In this document: piece after piece, positions 51,680 to 59,217 of the stretch | Layout: each line of letters opens with the position of its first letter | Position numbering within the stretch: position 1 is the stretch's first letter | NCBI RefSeq assembly: GCF_005795905.1 | Contig: NZ_VAWE01000001.1 | Coordinates: 2,266,501 to 2,330,500 of the forward strand | Source: Streptomyces marianii | GTDB taxonomy: Bacteria; Actinomycetota; Actinomycetes; Streptomycetales; Streptomycetaceae | DNA length: 64,000 nt | Direction of reading: 5' to 3' | Program-made: the position numbers and the translations under genes | Notes under the pieces: generated by a model | Databases searched by the model: none | What the model was told of the DNA's origin: nothing | Seen by the model: only the letters and a program-made list of their open reading frames with translations

Positions 51680-52789
51680 ATGGCCAACCCGATGCCAGCG
51701 CAGACGCTGGCGGACATCCTGCGCGACGAGGGCCTGACCGTGGTCGAGGTCGGCACCTGGCGCACCCACAACCGCAACCACAAGGGCCCGTGGGGGCCCG
51801 TGCACGGGGTGATGATCCACCACACCGTGACGTCCGGAACGCAGCGGACCGTCGACATCTGCCGCACCGGCTACAGCGGCCTGCCCGGTCCGCTGTGCCA
51901 CGGCGTCATCGCGAAGGACGGCACGGTCTACCTGGTCGGCTACGGCCGGGCGAACCACGCCGGTTCCGGCGACGGCGACGTCCTGCGCGCCGTCATCGCC
52001 GAGACCCCGGCACTGCCGGCCGACAACGAGGCGAACACCGACGGGAACCGGCACTTCTACGGCTTCGAGTGCGAGAACCTCGGCGACGGCAAGGACCCCT
52101 GGCCGGACGTCCAGCTGGAGGCGATCGAGCGAGCGTCAGCCGCGATTTGCCGCTGGCACCGGTGGGGCCCGAGGAGCGTGATCGGGCACCTGGAGTGGCA
52201 GCCGGGCAAGGTCGACCCGCGGGGCTTCGCCATGGACGACGTGCGGGACCGGATCGCTGACCGGCTCGCCGTAGACCCGGAGCCCGAGCAGCCGCCGAAG
52301 ACACCCCCGGTGCAGGGTGGCTCGTACACGGTGGAGAAGGGCGACACCCTCTCCGCGATCGGCCGGAAGCTGGATGTGCCGTGGGCGGACATCGCGACGG
52401 CCAACAGCATCAAGGCCCCGTACACGATCCGCCCGGGGCAGAAGCTGAAGATCCCCAGCAAGACGACCGCGAAGCCGCCCGCCGCGCCGAAGCCCCCGCC
52501 GCGGCCGGTGGTGGACCTGTCGCGGCTCGTCGCCGCCGCGAAGGCCGACCCGCCGAAGCGCGGCACCCCGGTCAGCTACTACGGCGTGAAGACCGTGGAA
52601 CAGGCCCTCGTTAAGGAGGGGCTCCTCGGCCCGAGCCTCGCTGACGGGCACTTCGGCACCGCCACCCGCACCGCGTACGCCTCGTGGCAGCGCCGGTGCG
52701 GCTACTCCGGCAAGGACGCCGACGGCATCCCCGGAGCCACGTCCCTGAAGAAGCTGGCCGCCCGACGCGGCTTCACTGTCACCGCCTGA
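51680..52789 (+). CDS. Endolysin: N-acetylmuramoyl-L-alanine amidase with LysM and C-terminal PG-binding part
   Basis: A 369-residue lysin that cleaves the amide bond between glycan and peptide in the cell wall. Amidase_2 core: HGVMIHHTVTSGTQRTVDIC (zinc His near 47/48), PLCHGVIAKDGTVYLVGYGR and VIGHLEWQPGKVDPRGFAM (second zinc His and the acidic residues). A LysM module follows at about 212-255 (SYTVEKGDTLSAIGRKLDVP). A Pro/Lys linker leads to a C-terminal peptidoglycan-binding-like part (VEQALVKEGLLGPSLADGHF). GGAGG is upstream of ATG 51680. No signal peptide, so it relies on holin. Confidence 0.95.
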   Translation: MANPMPAQTLADILRDEGLTVVEVGTWRTHNRNHKGPWGPVHGVMIHHTVTSGTQRTVDICRTGYSGLPGPLCHGVIAKDGTVYLVGYGRANHAGSGDGDVLRAVIAETPALPADNEANTDGNRHFYGFECENLGDGKDPWPDVQLEAIERASAAICRWHRWGPRSVIGHLEWQPGKVDPRGFAMDDVRDRIADRLAVDPEPEQPPKTPPVQGGSYTVEKGDTLSAIGRKLDVPWADIATANSIKAPYTIRPGQKLKIPSKTTAKPPAAPKPPPRPVVDLSRLVAAAKADPPKRGTPVSYYGVKTVEQALVKEGLLGPSLADGHFGTATRTAYASWQRRCGYSGKDADGIPGATSLKKLAARRGFTVTA

Positions 52790-52801
52790 TCGGAGTCACT
52801 C

Positions 52802-53158
52802 ATGAATCTGCTCGCATCCATCCTCCGCACGGTGGTGCCGCTTGTCGTCGGCTGGGTCGTCACCGTTACCGGCGCGATCGGCATCGAGGTGGATTCCACG
52901 GCGGTCGCCGGGGGCGTCACAGCCGCCGTGACCGCCGTCTATTACCTGCTGCTCCGGCTCACCGAGCAGGCCGCCGAGCGCCTCCAGTGGGAGCCACTGC
53001 GGCTCGTGGCTGGTGTGCTGCTCGGCTGGGCCCGGCCGCCGAAGTACAAGCAGCCGCCGCCGGCCGGCACTGTGCAGGTGCACCTCGACGCGGAGGCTTT
53101 TGGCCAGGATCTGCACGAGATCATTCGGCGGAACATCCGCCTTGGTGGTAGCCGGTGA
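52802..53158 (+). CDS. Holin
   Basis: A 118-residue membrane protein with two hydrophobic helices (LRTVVPLVVGWVVTVTGAIG and AVAGGVTAAVTAVYYLLLRL) and a polar, Pro-rich C-terminus with DAEAFGQDLHEIIRRNIRLG. Follows the endolysin by 12 bases. Topology and place fit a holin. Confidence 0.83.
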   Translation: MNLLASILRTVVPLVVGWVVTVTGAIGIEVDSTAVAGGVTAAVTAVYYLLLRLTEQAAERLQWEPLRLVAGVLLGWARPPKYKQPPPAGTVQVHLDAEAFGQDLHEIIRRNIRLGGSR

Positions 53159-53409
53159 CGCCGCCGGAGACGACGCAGATCGCGTTGGAGCTGGCCGAAC
53201 TGCGCCGGACGATGGAGGTGGGGTTTGCCGAGCAGCGTGGGCAGCTCGCGCTCCTCGTGCAGCGCGGTGACCAGACGGATCAGAAGCTCGCCGACCACGA
53301 GGCGCGCCTGGACAGCCTGGAGAAGGCCCGTTGGCCACTACCGTCGCTTGCTGCTCTGGTGAGTCTCAGCGCACTCGGGGCCACCCTGTACCAGCTCGCT
53401 GCCCGCTGA
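53155..53409 (+). CDS. Holin-accessory protein (XhlA/spanin-like)
   Basis: An 84-residue protein with a heptad-rich helical N-terminus (LELAELRRTMEVGFAEQRGQ, QTDQKLADHEARLDSLEKAR) and a C-terminal membrane helix LPSLAALVSLSALGATLYQL. The layout is that of XhlA-type second lysis proteins. GTGA overlap with the holin. Confidence 0.75.
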   Translation: MTPPETTQIALELAELRRTMEVGFAEQRGQLALLVQRGDQTDQKLADHEARLDSLEKARWPLPSLAALVSLSALGATLYQLAAR

Positions 53410-53418
53410 AACAACCTT

Positions 53419-53453
53419 GCCCCCTGTCTGGTCCTCCGGGACCGGGCAGGGGC
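53419..53453 (+). terminator. Strong terminator ending the late operon
   Basis: A stem-loop with arms GCCCC...GGTCC and GGACC...GGGGC (53419-53453), with one or two bulges, followed by GCTTTCG. Confidence 0.75.
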
Positions 53454-53583
53454 GCTTTCGTCATGCCCTTTTGCGCGCAACCAGCGGCTCGGCTGCCGGA
53501 CTCAGCAATCCCCCGCAATCGACCACCGAGCGCCGCGCGGCCGTCGCATGCTGGAGCCCTCATCAGCCACGACGGAGGACGAT

Positions 53584-53784
53584 ATGACGCTTCGCTTCAT
53601 CGGCACCACGTCCGAGCACGGCAACTGCCCCACCCTGTACGAGGTCGAGGAGACCGGGGACATCGTCGTCCAGGGCGACGAGGTGGACGCCGAGCACCGC
53701 GCCCAGTTGCGGGACCTCGGCGTATTGGAGACCGCCGTCGTCATCCCGCGCGAGCTGCTCACCCGCTTCGCCCCCAAGGAGTAA
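53584..53784 (+). CDS. Small acidic protein of a regulatory cassette
   Basis: A 66-residue acidic protein (MTLRFIGTTSEHGNCPTLYE, DGEVVVQGDE-like ETGDIVVQGDEVDAEHRAQL). Closely similar small proteins are found in many copies in streptomycete chromosomes next to XRE-type regulators. It lies two bases before the DUF6879-like gene and starts the cassette after the late terminator. Confidence 0.75.
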   Translation: MTLRFIGTTSEHGNCPTLYEVEETGDIVVQGDEVDAEHRAQLRDLGVLETAVVIPRELLTRFAPKE

Positions 53785-53786
53785 CC

Positions 53787-54320
53787 GTGCCCCTGGTCCC
53801 CTTTGAGGAGATCACCCACCTGTTCGGCCAGTTCGAGCACACCGCGTTCCGGCTGGAGACCCGCCGCGGCTACGCATCCGATCGGCAGGGCGCACGGTTC
53901 CAGGCGTTCATGCGCGGGATCGATCCGCAGCCGGAGCCCGAGCACCCGTGGAACGTGAACGTGCGGGAGAAGGCGGCGTCCGGTGCCCGCTTCTCCCGGG
54001 TGCGGATCATTGACGAGCCGCCCACGGATGGGCAGCGGTTCCTCATGGCGACCGCGGCCGGCAACGTCCAAGCGGGCGAGGACATCCGTGTCCTGACCCG
54101 AACGGACGCGGAGCGGCTGTCCCTGCCGGACTGGGACTTCTGGCTGTTCGACTCCCGCACCCTGGTCCGCATGCACATCGACGCCACCGACACGACTATC
54201 GGCGTCGAGCTGGTCGACGACCCGGCGCAGGTGCTCGCCGCCTGCCGTGCCCGTGACGCCGCCTGGCCCATGGCGGCCCCTACTGCTGAGGTCTGGGCAC
54301 AGGTACGTTCGTCCGTGTGA
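53787..54320 (+). CDS. DUF6879-like protein
   Basis: A 177-residue protein with the pattern EEITHLFGQFEHTAFRLETR then RGYASDRQ, KAASGARFSRVRIIDEPPTD and LSLPDWDFWLFDSRTLVRMH. It matches the family that stands beside XRE/DUF5753 regulators in streptomycetes. Biochemical function unknown. GTG start; its stop overlaps the XRE gene start (GTGA), so the two proteins probably act together. Confidence 0.82.
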   Translation: MPLVPFEEITHLFGQFEHTAFRLETRRGYASDRQGARFQAFMRGIDPQPEPEHPWNVNVREKAASGARFSRVRIIDEPPTDGQRFLMATAAGNVQAGEDIRVLTRTDAERLSLPDWDFWLFDSRTLVRMHIDATDTTIGVELVDDPAQVLAACRARDAAWPMAAPTAEVWAQVRSSV

Positions 54321-55159
54321 CCACGGACTACCAGACCGCACGGGTCGCCCTCGGTGCGCGGCTGCGCGAGCTGCGCACCGAGGCGGGCCTGAACGGGAAA
54401 GCCTTCGCCGAACGGCTCGGCTGGCAGCCGTCGAAGGTGTCCCGGCTCGAGCATGGCAAGCAAACCGCAACGGAGTCCGACCTCGAGGACTGGGCCTCCG
54501 CCGCGGGCGCGCTCGAGCACGCCGACGATTTGAAGAGCCGACTTCGGGGACTCGAGTCGCAGCAACGCTCGTGGCGCCGGCAGCTCGCTGCCGGCCACCG
54601 GCCGGTGCAGGATCGGTATGTGGTGGAGTACCGGCGCACCGCGACCGCCCGCGGCTACGAGGCCACCGTCATCCCGGGCCTGTTCCAGACGCCCGACTAC
54701 GCCCGTCAATTGCTGCTCCAGAACGCCGACTTGATGAGCTCCCCGCGCGACACCGACGAGGCCGTTGGCGCCCGTATGCGCCGTCAAGAGGTGCTGTACG
54801 AGACGGGGAAGCTGTTTCGAGTGCTGGTGTGGGAGGGTGCCCTCCATGCGCTGATCTGCCCGCGGGACGTCATGGCCGGCCAACTGGACCGGCTCGTCGG
54901 TCTCATCGGCATGAGCACCGTAGAGCTCGGGATCGTTCCGCTCGGGGCGCCCCTCGCGCTGACCCCGAAGCACGGTTTCTGGATCTTCGATGAGGGGCGC
55001 GTCGTCGTGGAGACCATCAACACCGAGCTCCAGTACGACTCGGCTGACGACGTCGCCCTGTACGGCCGAGTGTGGGACCGGCTCGCCGCAACCGCGGCGT
55101 ACGGGCCGAAGGCGCACCGCTTGATTGCCCGGGCACGCGCACAACTGTCACCTGCGTGA
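54317..55159 (+). CDS. XRE-family regulator with DUF5753-type C-terminal domain (WhiJ-like)
   Basis: A 280-residue DNA-binding protein. HTH at residues about 15-50 (RLRELRTEAGLNGKAFAERL, GWQPSKVSRLEHGKQTATES), then the DUF5753 domain (YEATVIPGLFQTPDYARQLL, VGARMRRQEVLYETGKLFRV, GIVPLGAPLALTPKHGFWIF). Paralogues such as WhiJ control development in Streptomyces and are usually paired with small DUF397- or DUF6879-type partners. Here the cassette is prophage cargo between the lysis and integrase genes. Confidence 0.9.
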   Translation: MTTDYQTARVALGARLRELRTEAGLNGKAFAERLGWQPSKVSRLEHGKQTATESDLEDWASAAGALEHADDLKSRLRGLESQQRSWRRQLAAGHRPVQDRYVVEYRRTATARGYEATVIPGLFQTPDYARQLLLQNADLMSSPRDTDEAVGARMRRQEVLYETGKLFRVLVWEGALHALICPRDVMAGQLDRLVGLIGMSTVELGIVPLGAPLALTPKHGFWIFDEGRVVVETINTELQYDSADDVALYGRVWDRLAATAAYGPKAHRLIARARAQLSPA

Positions 55160-55246
55160 GCAACCAGCGACAAGCCGCCCTGAGCCTCGCGCAATCCCGC
55201 GCAATCGGCGCGACCTGTCCAGGCCCCGGTTCCTACGGTCCTGGTC

Positions 55247-55438
55247 ATGGAGACGGGAATCCAGCCCCCCGCGGGCACATCTGACGGCCAAGGCTGGTGC
55301 CACTGGCACGACGGCCCTTCGGGCACGGCTCGCCTGGTGGACGCCCACGAGCGGCAGTCCGGGCCGCCGGTCGCACTGTACGCCTGCGCCCCGTGCCGCG
55401 AACAGCGCGGCCTCCCTGTGCGGTTGGAGGCATCGTGA
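55247..55438 (+). CDS. Small Cys/His protein
   Basis: A 63-residue protein with WCHWHDGPSGTARLV and LYACAPCREQRGLPVRLEAS, likely a single-zinc fold. Such proteins accompany WhiJ-like cassettes. Coupled to the next gene by a GTGA overlap. Confidence 0.65.
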   Translation: METGIQPPAGTSDGQGWCHWHDGPSGTARLVDAHERQSGPPVALYACAPCREQRGLPVRLEAS

Positions 55439-55605
55439 AGTCGGCCCCGTTCACCACGCCAGGCCGCACGGTCATCCCCTGCTACTGCTGGATTCGGGAG
55501 CCTGGCACGCCGAATCGGTGCACCGAGGACCCGGGGCACGATGGCGACCACCGCGACTGGGCCTCTGGCCGGACGTGGCCGAACCGCGGACCGGAGCCGC
55601 AGTGA
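55435..55605 (+). CDS. Small hypothetical protein
   Basis: A 56-residue protein with PCYCWIREPGTPNRCTEDPG followed by HDGDHRDW, a Cys/His-rich pattern. Function unknown. Confidence 0.6.
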   Translation: MKSAPFTTPGRTVIPCYCWIREPGTPNRCTEDPGHDGDHRDWASGRTWPNRGPEPQ

Positions 55606-55814
55606 CCGCGGCTAACGTCGCGTACCTGCCGACCGCGCTGCCCTGCCGGGAGAGGCCGGTACCGACCGCGCAGGCCCTCAGCTGGGAGCAGTACGCCGGC
55701 CGCGCGTGCTGCTCCTGCGGAAAGCGGCTCACGACCGGCGCCGTGCACCGCGGTGTCGCCCGCGGCCGCCAGGGTGTGCACGTCCTGGACGTCGAGGTGT
55801 GGTCCTGCCCATGA
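55602..55814 (+). CDS. Small zinc-ribbon protein
   Basis: A 70-residue protein with ALSWEQYAGRACCSCGKRLT and a distal VEVWSCP cysteine. GTGA overlap upstream. Candidate accessory factor of the neighbouring integrase by position only. Confidence 0.6.
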   Translation: MTAANVAYLPTALPCRERPVPTAQALSWEQYAGRACCSCGKRLTTGAVHRGVARGRQGVHVLDVEVWSCP

Positions 55815-55892
55815 ACCCGCCGTGCCCGGTCAGTGCCCCGGGTACGGCGAAGCGGGTCGTCCGATGGCGTGCACGACAGGGCGCCCGCTGCC

Positions 55893-55938
55893 GGCCCCGG
55901 CCAGTCTTCCCCCGTCCCTATGGAGGCTGGCCGGGGCC
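55893..55938 (+). terminator. Terminator of the right-end cassette, 12-bp perfect stem
   Basis: GGCCCCGGCCAG (55893-55904) and CTGGCCGGGGCC (55927-55938), followed by TCTCTT. Confidence 0.8.
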
Positions 55939-56063
55939 TCTCTTCCAGCCCGGTGCGACGGACGAGCGACCCTGGCACGTAGAGCAGATGGAGGGCCGCT
56001 CGCCCACCCCGTGTACGGCCCTCGCGGAACCACCTCCCCCAGGCGGACTGTGAGGTGCCCGCG

Positions 56064-56087
56064 ACGCCCCCGCTTCGGCGGGGGCGT
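56064..56087. terminator. Bidirectional UUCG-loop terminator
   Basis: ACGCCCCCGC (56064-56073), TTCG loop, GCGGGGGCGT (56078-56087). It lies 13 bases beyond the integrase stop codon and serves the leftward integrase gene. Confidence 0.85.
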
Positions 56088-56100
56088 TGCTGCGTTCCCG

Positions 56101-57507
56101 CTACTTCCAGTCGATTCGCACCGCGTCCGGATCCCAGTAGCCGCCTCCCGGGATCCGCCCCTTCCGAGCAGGGAGCACGGTCACCGTCATCAGGTAGGCG
56201 ATCACGGCCCGCTTCCGGGACAGATCAAGCCCTTTCCAGGCCGCTTCCGGATCCTCAGCTCCCACCAGGCCCACTACTGGATTCACCTTCACCGCGTGAG
56301 ACATCGTCTTTTCCGCCGACTCCAGGCGCGCCCTGGCCGCCGCAGAGGCAACCGTCCATGAGCGCATGTCCAGCTCGCCCCGGCCCAGCCCTTTCGCGAG
56401 TTCATCGAGCGTGGCCCTTGCCTCCCGCAACTCGGCCTGAGCTGCCCGCACATCCACCGGGTCCTCGCGCTCCGCCAACAGGTCCAAGGCGTCCGGCCGG
56501 GACAGACGCTCCAGAATGGCCAGTTGGACCCAGTCGTCCAGCAGGTCACGTCTGCGTGTGATGTGCCTCCCGGTGCGGCACCGGTAGGCAGGCCAGTGCT
56601 TCTTTCCGGGTCCGGTGCCCGCAGTCGACGCCCGCACCGTGGCACCGCACATACCGCACAGGTACAGGTTGCTACCGAGGTACTTTCGCTCGTTCCCGGG
56701 CGTGACCCGGCGAGACGGGTCGTCGAGGATCGCTACCAGGCTTCGCCACTTGGGCTCAGGGATCGCTGGATCCCACTCTCCGGGGCCGACCTCTTGGCCG
56801 CGGTGCACGCGGATGCCTGCGTTGCGGGCGCGACGGAGCATGCTGCCCAGCTCCGGCCCTGTCCACTCTGCTCCGGTGCTGGTCGTGATGTCTCTCGCGT
56901 TCCAGCCCGCGGCGATTGATCGCAGGGACGCGCCGGCCAGCACCGCGTCAGCGGCCTCGGCAATCAGGCTGCGCTCGAATTCGTTCGTGGTCACACCGTC
57001 GGCTTCCCAGCCGAACGGGCGACGCCCGCCGAAGTGCTTCCCTTTCTGCGCCATCTGATCCCGGGCTCGTCGCTGCCGCTCCACCATGCGCTCCACCTCG
57101 TAGCGGGCCTGGACCCCGAGCTGGCGAGCGATCATGCGCCCCGTGGCCGTGGAGAGGTCAAGGTGGCCTGCCTTGACCGTGCGAGTGTCGATCCTGCGGG
57201 GCTCGCATACGTCGATGTACTGCTCCAGCTCCGCGGGAGAACGGTGAAGGCGGTCGGTATGCCAGGCCAGGACGATGTCTGCGCGGCCCGCTCGCAGGTC
57301 GTCGAGGAGTTGCCGGTACCCGGGGCGGGGCTTGCCGCTGTAGGCGCTGAGGTCGTTGTCCTCGTGGATGCCGACGACGGTCAGGCCGAGGCTCTCGGCC
57401 AGGGCGGTGCAGTCTTCGAGCTGGCGTTGAATGCCGAGGCCAGCTCCTTCCCGGTCGCGGCTGATGCGGCAGTAGATGAGCGCTCGGGCGCCGTCGGTGG
57501 GTGCCAT
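56101..57507 (-). CDS. int: Large serine recombinase (prophage integrase)
   Basis: A 468-residue integrase that joins attP with the attB inside comM. Catalytic domain: IYCRISRDREGAGLGIQRQL with nucleophile Ser16, then DLRAGRADIVLAWHTDRLHR. The recombinase domain includes FGGRRPFGWEADG and LRSIAAGWNARDITTSTGAE. The zinc-ribbon part has LCGMCGATVRAST and YRCRTGRHITRR. A coiled-coil motif follows (AELREARATLDELAKGLGRG). The gene lies 47 bases from the attR core. It is transcribed leftward in the same direction as yraN-comM, so it may be read from the host promoter in the lysogen. Confidence 0.97.
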   Translation of the reverse strand: MAPTDGARALIYCRISRDREGAGLGIQRQLEDCTALAESLGLTVVGIHEDNDLSAYSGKPRPGYRQLLDDLRAGRADIVLAWHTDRLHRSPAELEQYIDVCEPRRIDTRTVKAGHLDLSTATGRMIARQLGVQARYEVERMVERQRRARDQMAQKGKHFGGRRPFGWEADGVTTNEFERSLIAEAADAVLAGASLRSIAAGWNARDITTSTGAEWTGPELGSMLRRARNAGIRVHRGQEVGPGEWDPAIPEPKWRSLVAILDDPSRRVTPGNERKYLGSNLYLCGMCGATVRASTAGTGPGKKHWPAYRCRTGRHITRRRDLLDDWVQLAILERLSRPDALDLLAEREDPVDVRAAQAELREARATLDELAKGLGRGELDMRSWTVASAAARARLESAEKTMSHAVKVNPVVGLVGAEDPEAAWKGLDLSRKRAVIAYLMTVTVLPARKGRIPGGGYWDPDAVRIDWK

Positions 57508-57529
57508 AGTTCATCCTGGCACGGAAGGA

Positions 57530-57562
57530 CTGTCTTTGGCTCAGGTTCGCTAGGTCGAAGCC
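57530..57562. other. attR with half of the attP palindrome
   Basis: CTGTCTTT (57530-57537) and the core AGGTCGAAGCC (57552-57562). Joining this end to the left phage end gives an attP whose two 25-base arms match at 16 positions in inverted order around the central AG (57552-57553). To the right the sequence is comM. Confidence 0.9.
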
Positions 57563-57799
57563 GCTGCCGCTCTTGGGCACGGAGGCCGGGCTGAGCCCGA
57601 CGGTGAGCTTCTTCTGCGGCCACTCGGCATCGGAGTTGACGACGGCGGCCCGGACCCGGTCCCGGCTCTCCACCAGGCTCTTGTCCGGGAGCCCCACCAG
57701 GGCGAAGGCCGCGACTCCCGGCTCCAGGTCCGCCTGAACCTCCACTACCACGCCCTCGACCCCCACCAGCGCCACCGAGCAGGTGCGCGCGAAACCCAT
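57555..57799 (-). pseudogene. comM: comM/yifB, 5' part, interrupted by the prophage
   Basis: Encodes the first 83 residues of ComM ([59 protein letters not shown]), the Lon-like N-terminal domain. The frame then runs into phage DNA and continues meaninglessly to 57158, overlapping int in another frame. ATG 57799 overlaps the yraN stop codon. Fused with the fragment at 14026-15414 it gives an intact 541-residue protein. Confidence 0.95.
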
Positions 57800-58179
57800 C
57801 AGGCCACCCCCGCCACATGCTCGACCTGGGGCGCGCCCCGCCGGGGCAGCACCACCCCGACGATGTCGATCCGTACCCCGCCCGGGGGCGGTGGTCCCCC
57901 GTGCCGCTGCAGCCAGCAGGCGGCCAGGTGTCTCAGCCGGTCCGCCTTGGCGGATGTGATCGCGGCCATCGGATGCTCGAAGGGCATCCGCCCGTCCGGG
58001 CCGCCCCTGCGGGTCTTCACCTCGCAGACGACCATCGTGTCGCCGTCCCGGGCGACGATGTCGATCTCTCCGGCCCGTCCGCACCGCCAGTTCCTGGCGA
58101 GTACGGCCATCCCGGTGTCCACCAGCAGCCGGGCGGCCAGTTCCTCCCCGTACCGCCCCAGCGCCCTCGTCGCGTTCAT
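57799..58179 (-). CDS. yraN: YraN-family (UPF0102) nuclease-fold protein
   Basis: A 126-residue protein of the restriction-endonuclease-like UPF0102 family. Visible: [20 protein letters not shown], the core [20 protein letters not shown] (Asp and Glu-x-Lys) and [16 protein letters not shown]. Start 58179 gives the conserved [13 protein letters not shown]; the longer frame is spurious. It is the first gene of the disrupted yraN-comM-dprA unit. Confidence 0.92.
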   Translation of the reverse strand: MNATRALGRYGEELAARLLVDTGMAVLARNWRCGRAGEIDIVARDGDTMVVCEVKTRRGGPDGRMPFEHPMAAITSAKADRLRHLAACWLQRHGGPPPPGGVRIDIVGVVLPRRGAPQVEHVAGVA

Positions 58180-58286
58180 CCCGGCACCACCTCCGGCACC
58201 GACTCTGACGCCTGCGGTCCCGGCGAGTGGATCTTGGTGGAGAACCGGCCCGGTGTGGAAAACCTCGCCACCCCTTCGGGTGGAGG

Positions 58287-58595
58287 TCAGCCCTGGGGAA
58301 GCTCCAGATCGCTCTTGTTCAGCTCCTCGATGTTCACGTCCTTGAACGTGAGCACCCGGACCTGCTTGACGAACCTGGCCGGCCGGTACATGTCCCACAC
58401 CCAGGCATCTGCCATGGAGACCTCGAAGAAGACCTCGCCCTGCACCGAATGGACCTGCATCTCGTAGTCATTGGTGAGGTAGAAACGGCGCTCCGTCTCG
58501 ATCACGTATTTGAACAGACCGACGACGTCGCGGTACTCCCGGTAGAGCTTCAGCTCCATCTCGGTCTCGTACTTCTCGAGGTCCTCGGCGCTCAT
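58287..58595 (-). CDS. DUF2469 family protein
   Basis: A 102-residue conserved actinobacterial protein of unknown function ([60 protein letters not shown]). Length and location between the NUDIX gene and yraN are those of the family. The longer in-frame start at 58751 is not supported. Confidence 0.93.
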   Translation of the reverse strand: MSAEDLEKYETEMELKLYREYRDVVGLFKYVIETERRFYLTNDYEMQVHSVQGEVFFEVSMADAWVWDMYRPARFVKQVRVLTFKDVNIEELNKSDLELPQG

Positions 58596-58650
58596 GGCAT
58601 GTTCCCCTTCAGCCGTGCGTCCCCCTATTGTGCGCCAGCCCCCTGTGTCC

Positions 58651-59217
58651 CTAGACGTTTTCCCGGGCCAGGACCACAGGCGCACTCGGAGGCCCCTCAT
58701 CGAGCAGCGTGCGCAGCAGCTCGGCGAGCCTGGTCGGATACACCGTCTCACGTGCCGACGACAGTTCGGCGGAGGTCCACCACCTCAGACCCGCGACACT
58801 GCGCTGCTCCAGCCGGGTCAGGCCGGTCAGGCTGGTCGCCGTCTGCCGGGTACGGGCCAGGTAGTACCACTCGTCCTGGTCCCAGCGCCGTCCGTCGAAC
58901 GGGAAGGAGCACTCCCGCTGCCAGATCACCGGACCCAGCTCGACGTCCGTGATTCCCGTCTCCTCGGCCAGCTCTCGCAGCGCGGCCTCCTCCCGGGACT
59001 CCGTGCCCTCGACCCCGCCGCCCGGTGTGAACCACCAGTCGTCGTCCGGATCGTCCGGCTCGAAGCCGTGCAGCAGCAGGACGCGGTCGTCGGGGTCGAG
59101 CAGGATCACCCGGGAGACCCGGCGCAGGGCGCGCCCGGCCCCCTCCGCGGCCGTCCCCGGCGCCGGACCGCCCGCAGACGTCCCCCGGCCCGATCCGTCC
59201 GACGGCCCCTCAGACAT
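58651..59217 (-). CDS. NUDIX hydrolase
   Basis: A 188-residue pyrophosphohydrolase for an undetermined nucleoside-diphosphate-type substrate. The Nudix box is GGGVEGTESREEAALRELAE then ETG (G-x5-E-x7-REL-x-EE-x-G). Preceded by VSRVILLDPDDRVLLLHGFE and followed by WQRECSFPFDGRRWDQDEWY. An unstructured N-terminal segment of about 28 residues overlaps the end of sipZ by 8 bases. Confidence 0.92.
   Translation of the reverse strand: MSEGPSDGSGRGTSAGGPAPGTAAEGAGRALRRVSRVILLDPDDRVLLLHGFEPDDPDDDWWFTPGGGVEGTESREEAALRELAEETGITDVELGPVIWQRECSFPFDGRRWDQDEWYYLARTRQTATSLTGLTRLEQRSVAGLRWWTSAELSSARETVYPTRLAELLRTLLDEGPPSAPVVLARENV

Larger units (their letters stand above)
15404..57562. mobile_element. Complete temperate siphovirus prophage (about 42.1 kb) integrated in comM
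   Basis: The limits are the two half attachment sites. All modules of a working temperate phage are present: repressor and operators, replication/recombination, terminase, head, connectors, tail with frameshifted chaperones, tape measure, tail tip, endolysin, holins and a large serine integrase at the right end. I see no broken phage gene. The two host flanks rejoin in frame into ComM. The absence of any DNA polymerase points to dependence on the host replisome. Confidence 0.97.

Noticed and set aside
55811..56053. 80-residue open frame starting with ATG after the zinc-ribbon gene
   Set aside because: It runs through a perfect 12-bp terminator stem (55893-55938), has Pro/Arg-rich composition and no domain. 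It is better read as the 3' untranslated region.
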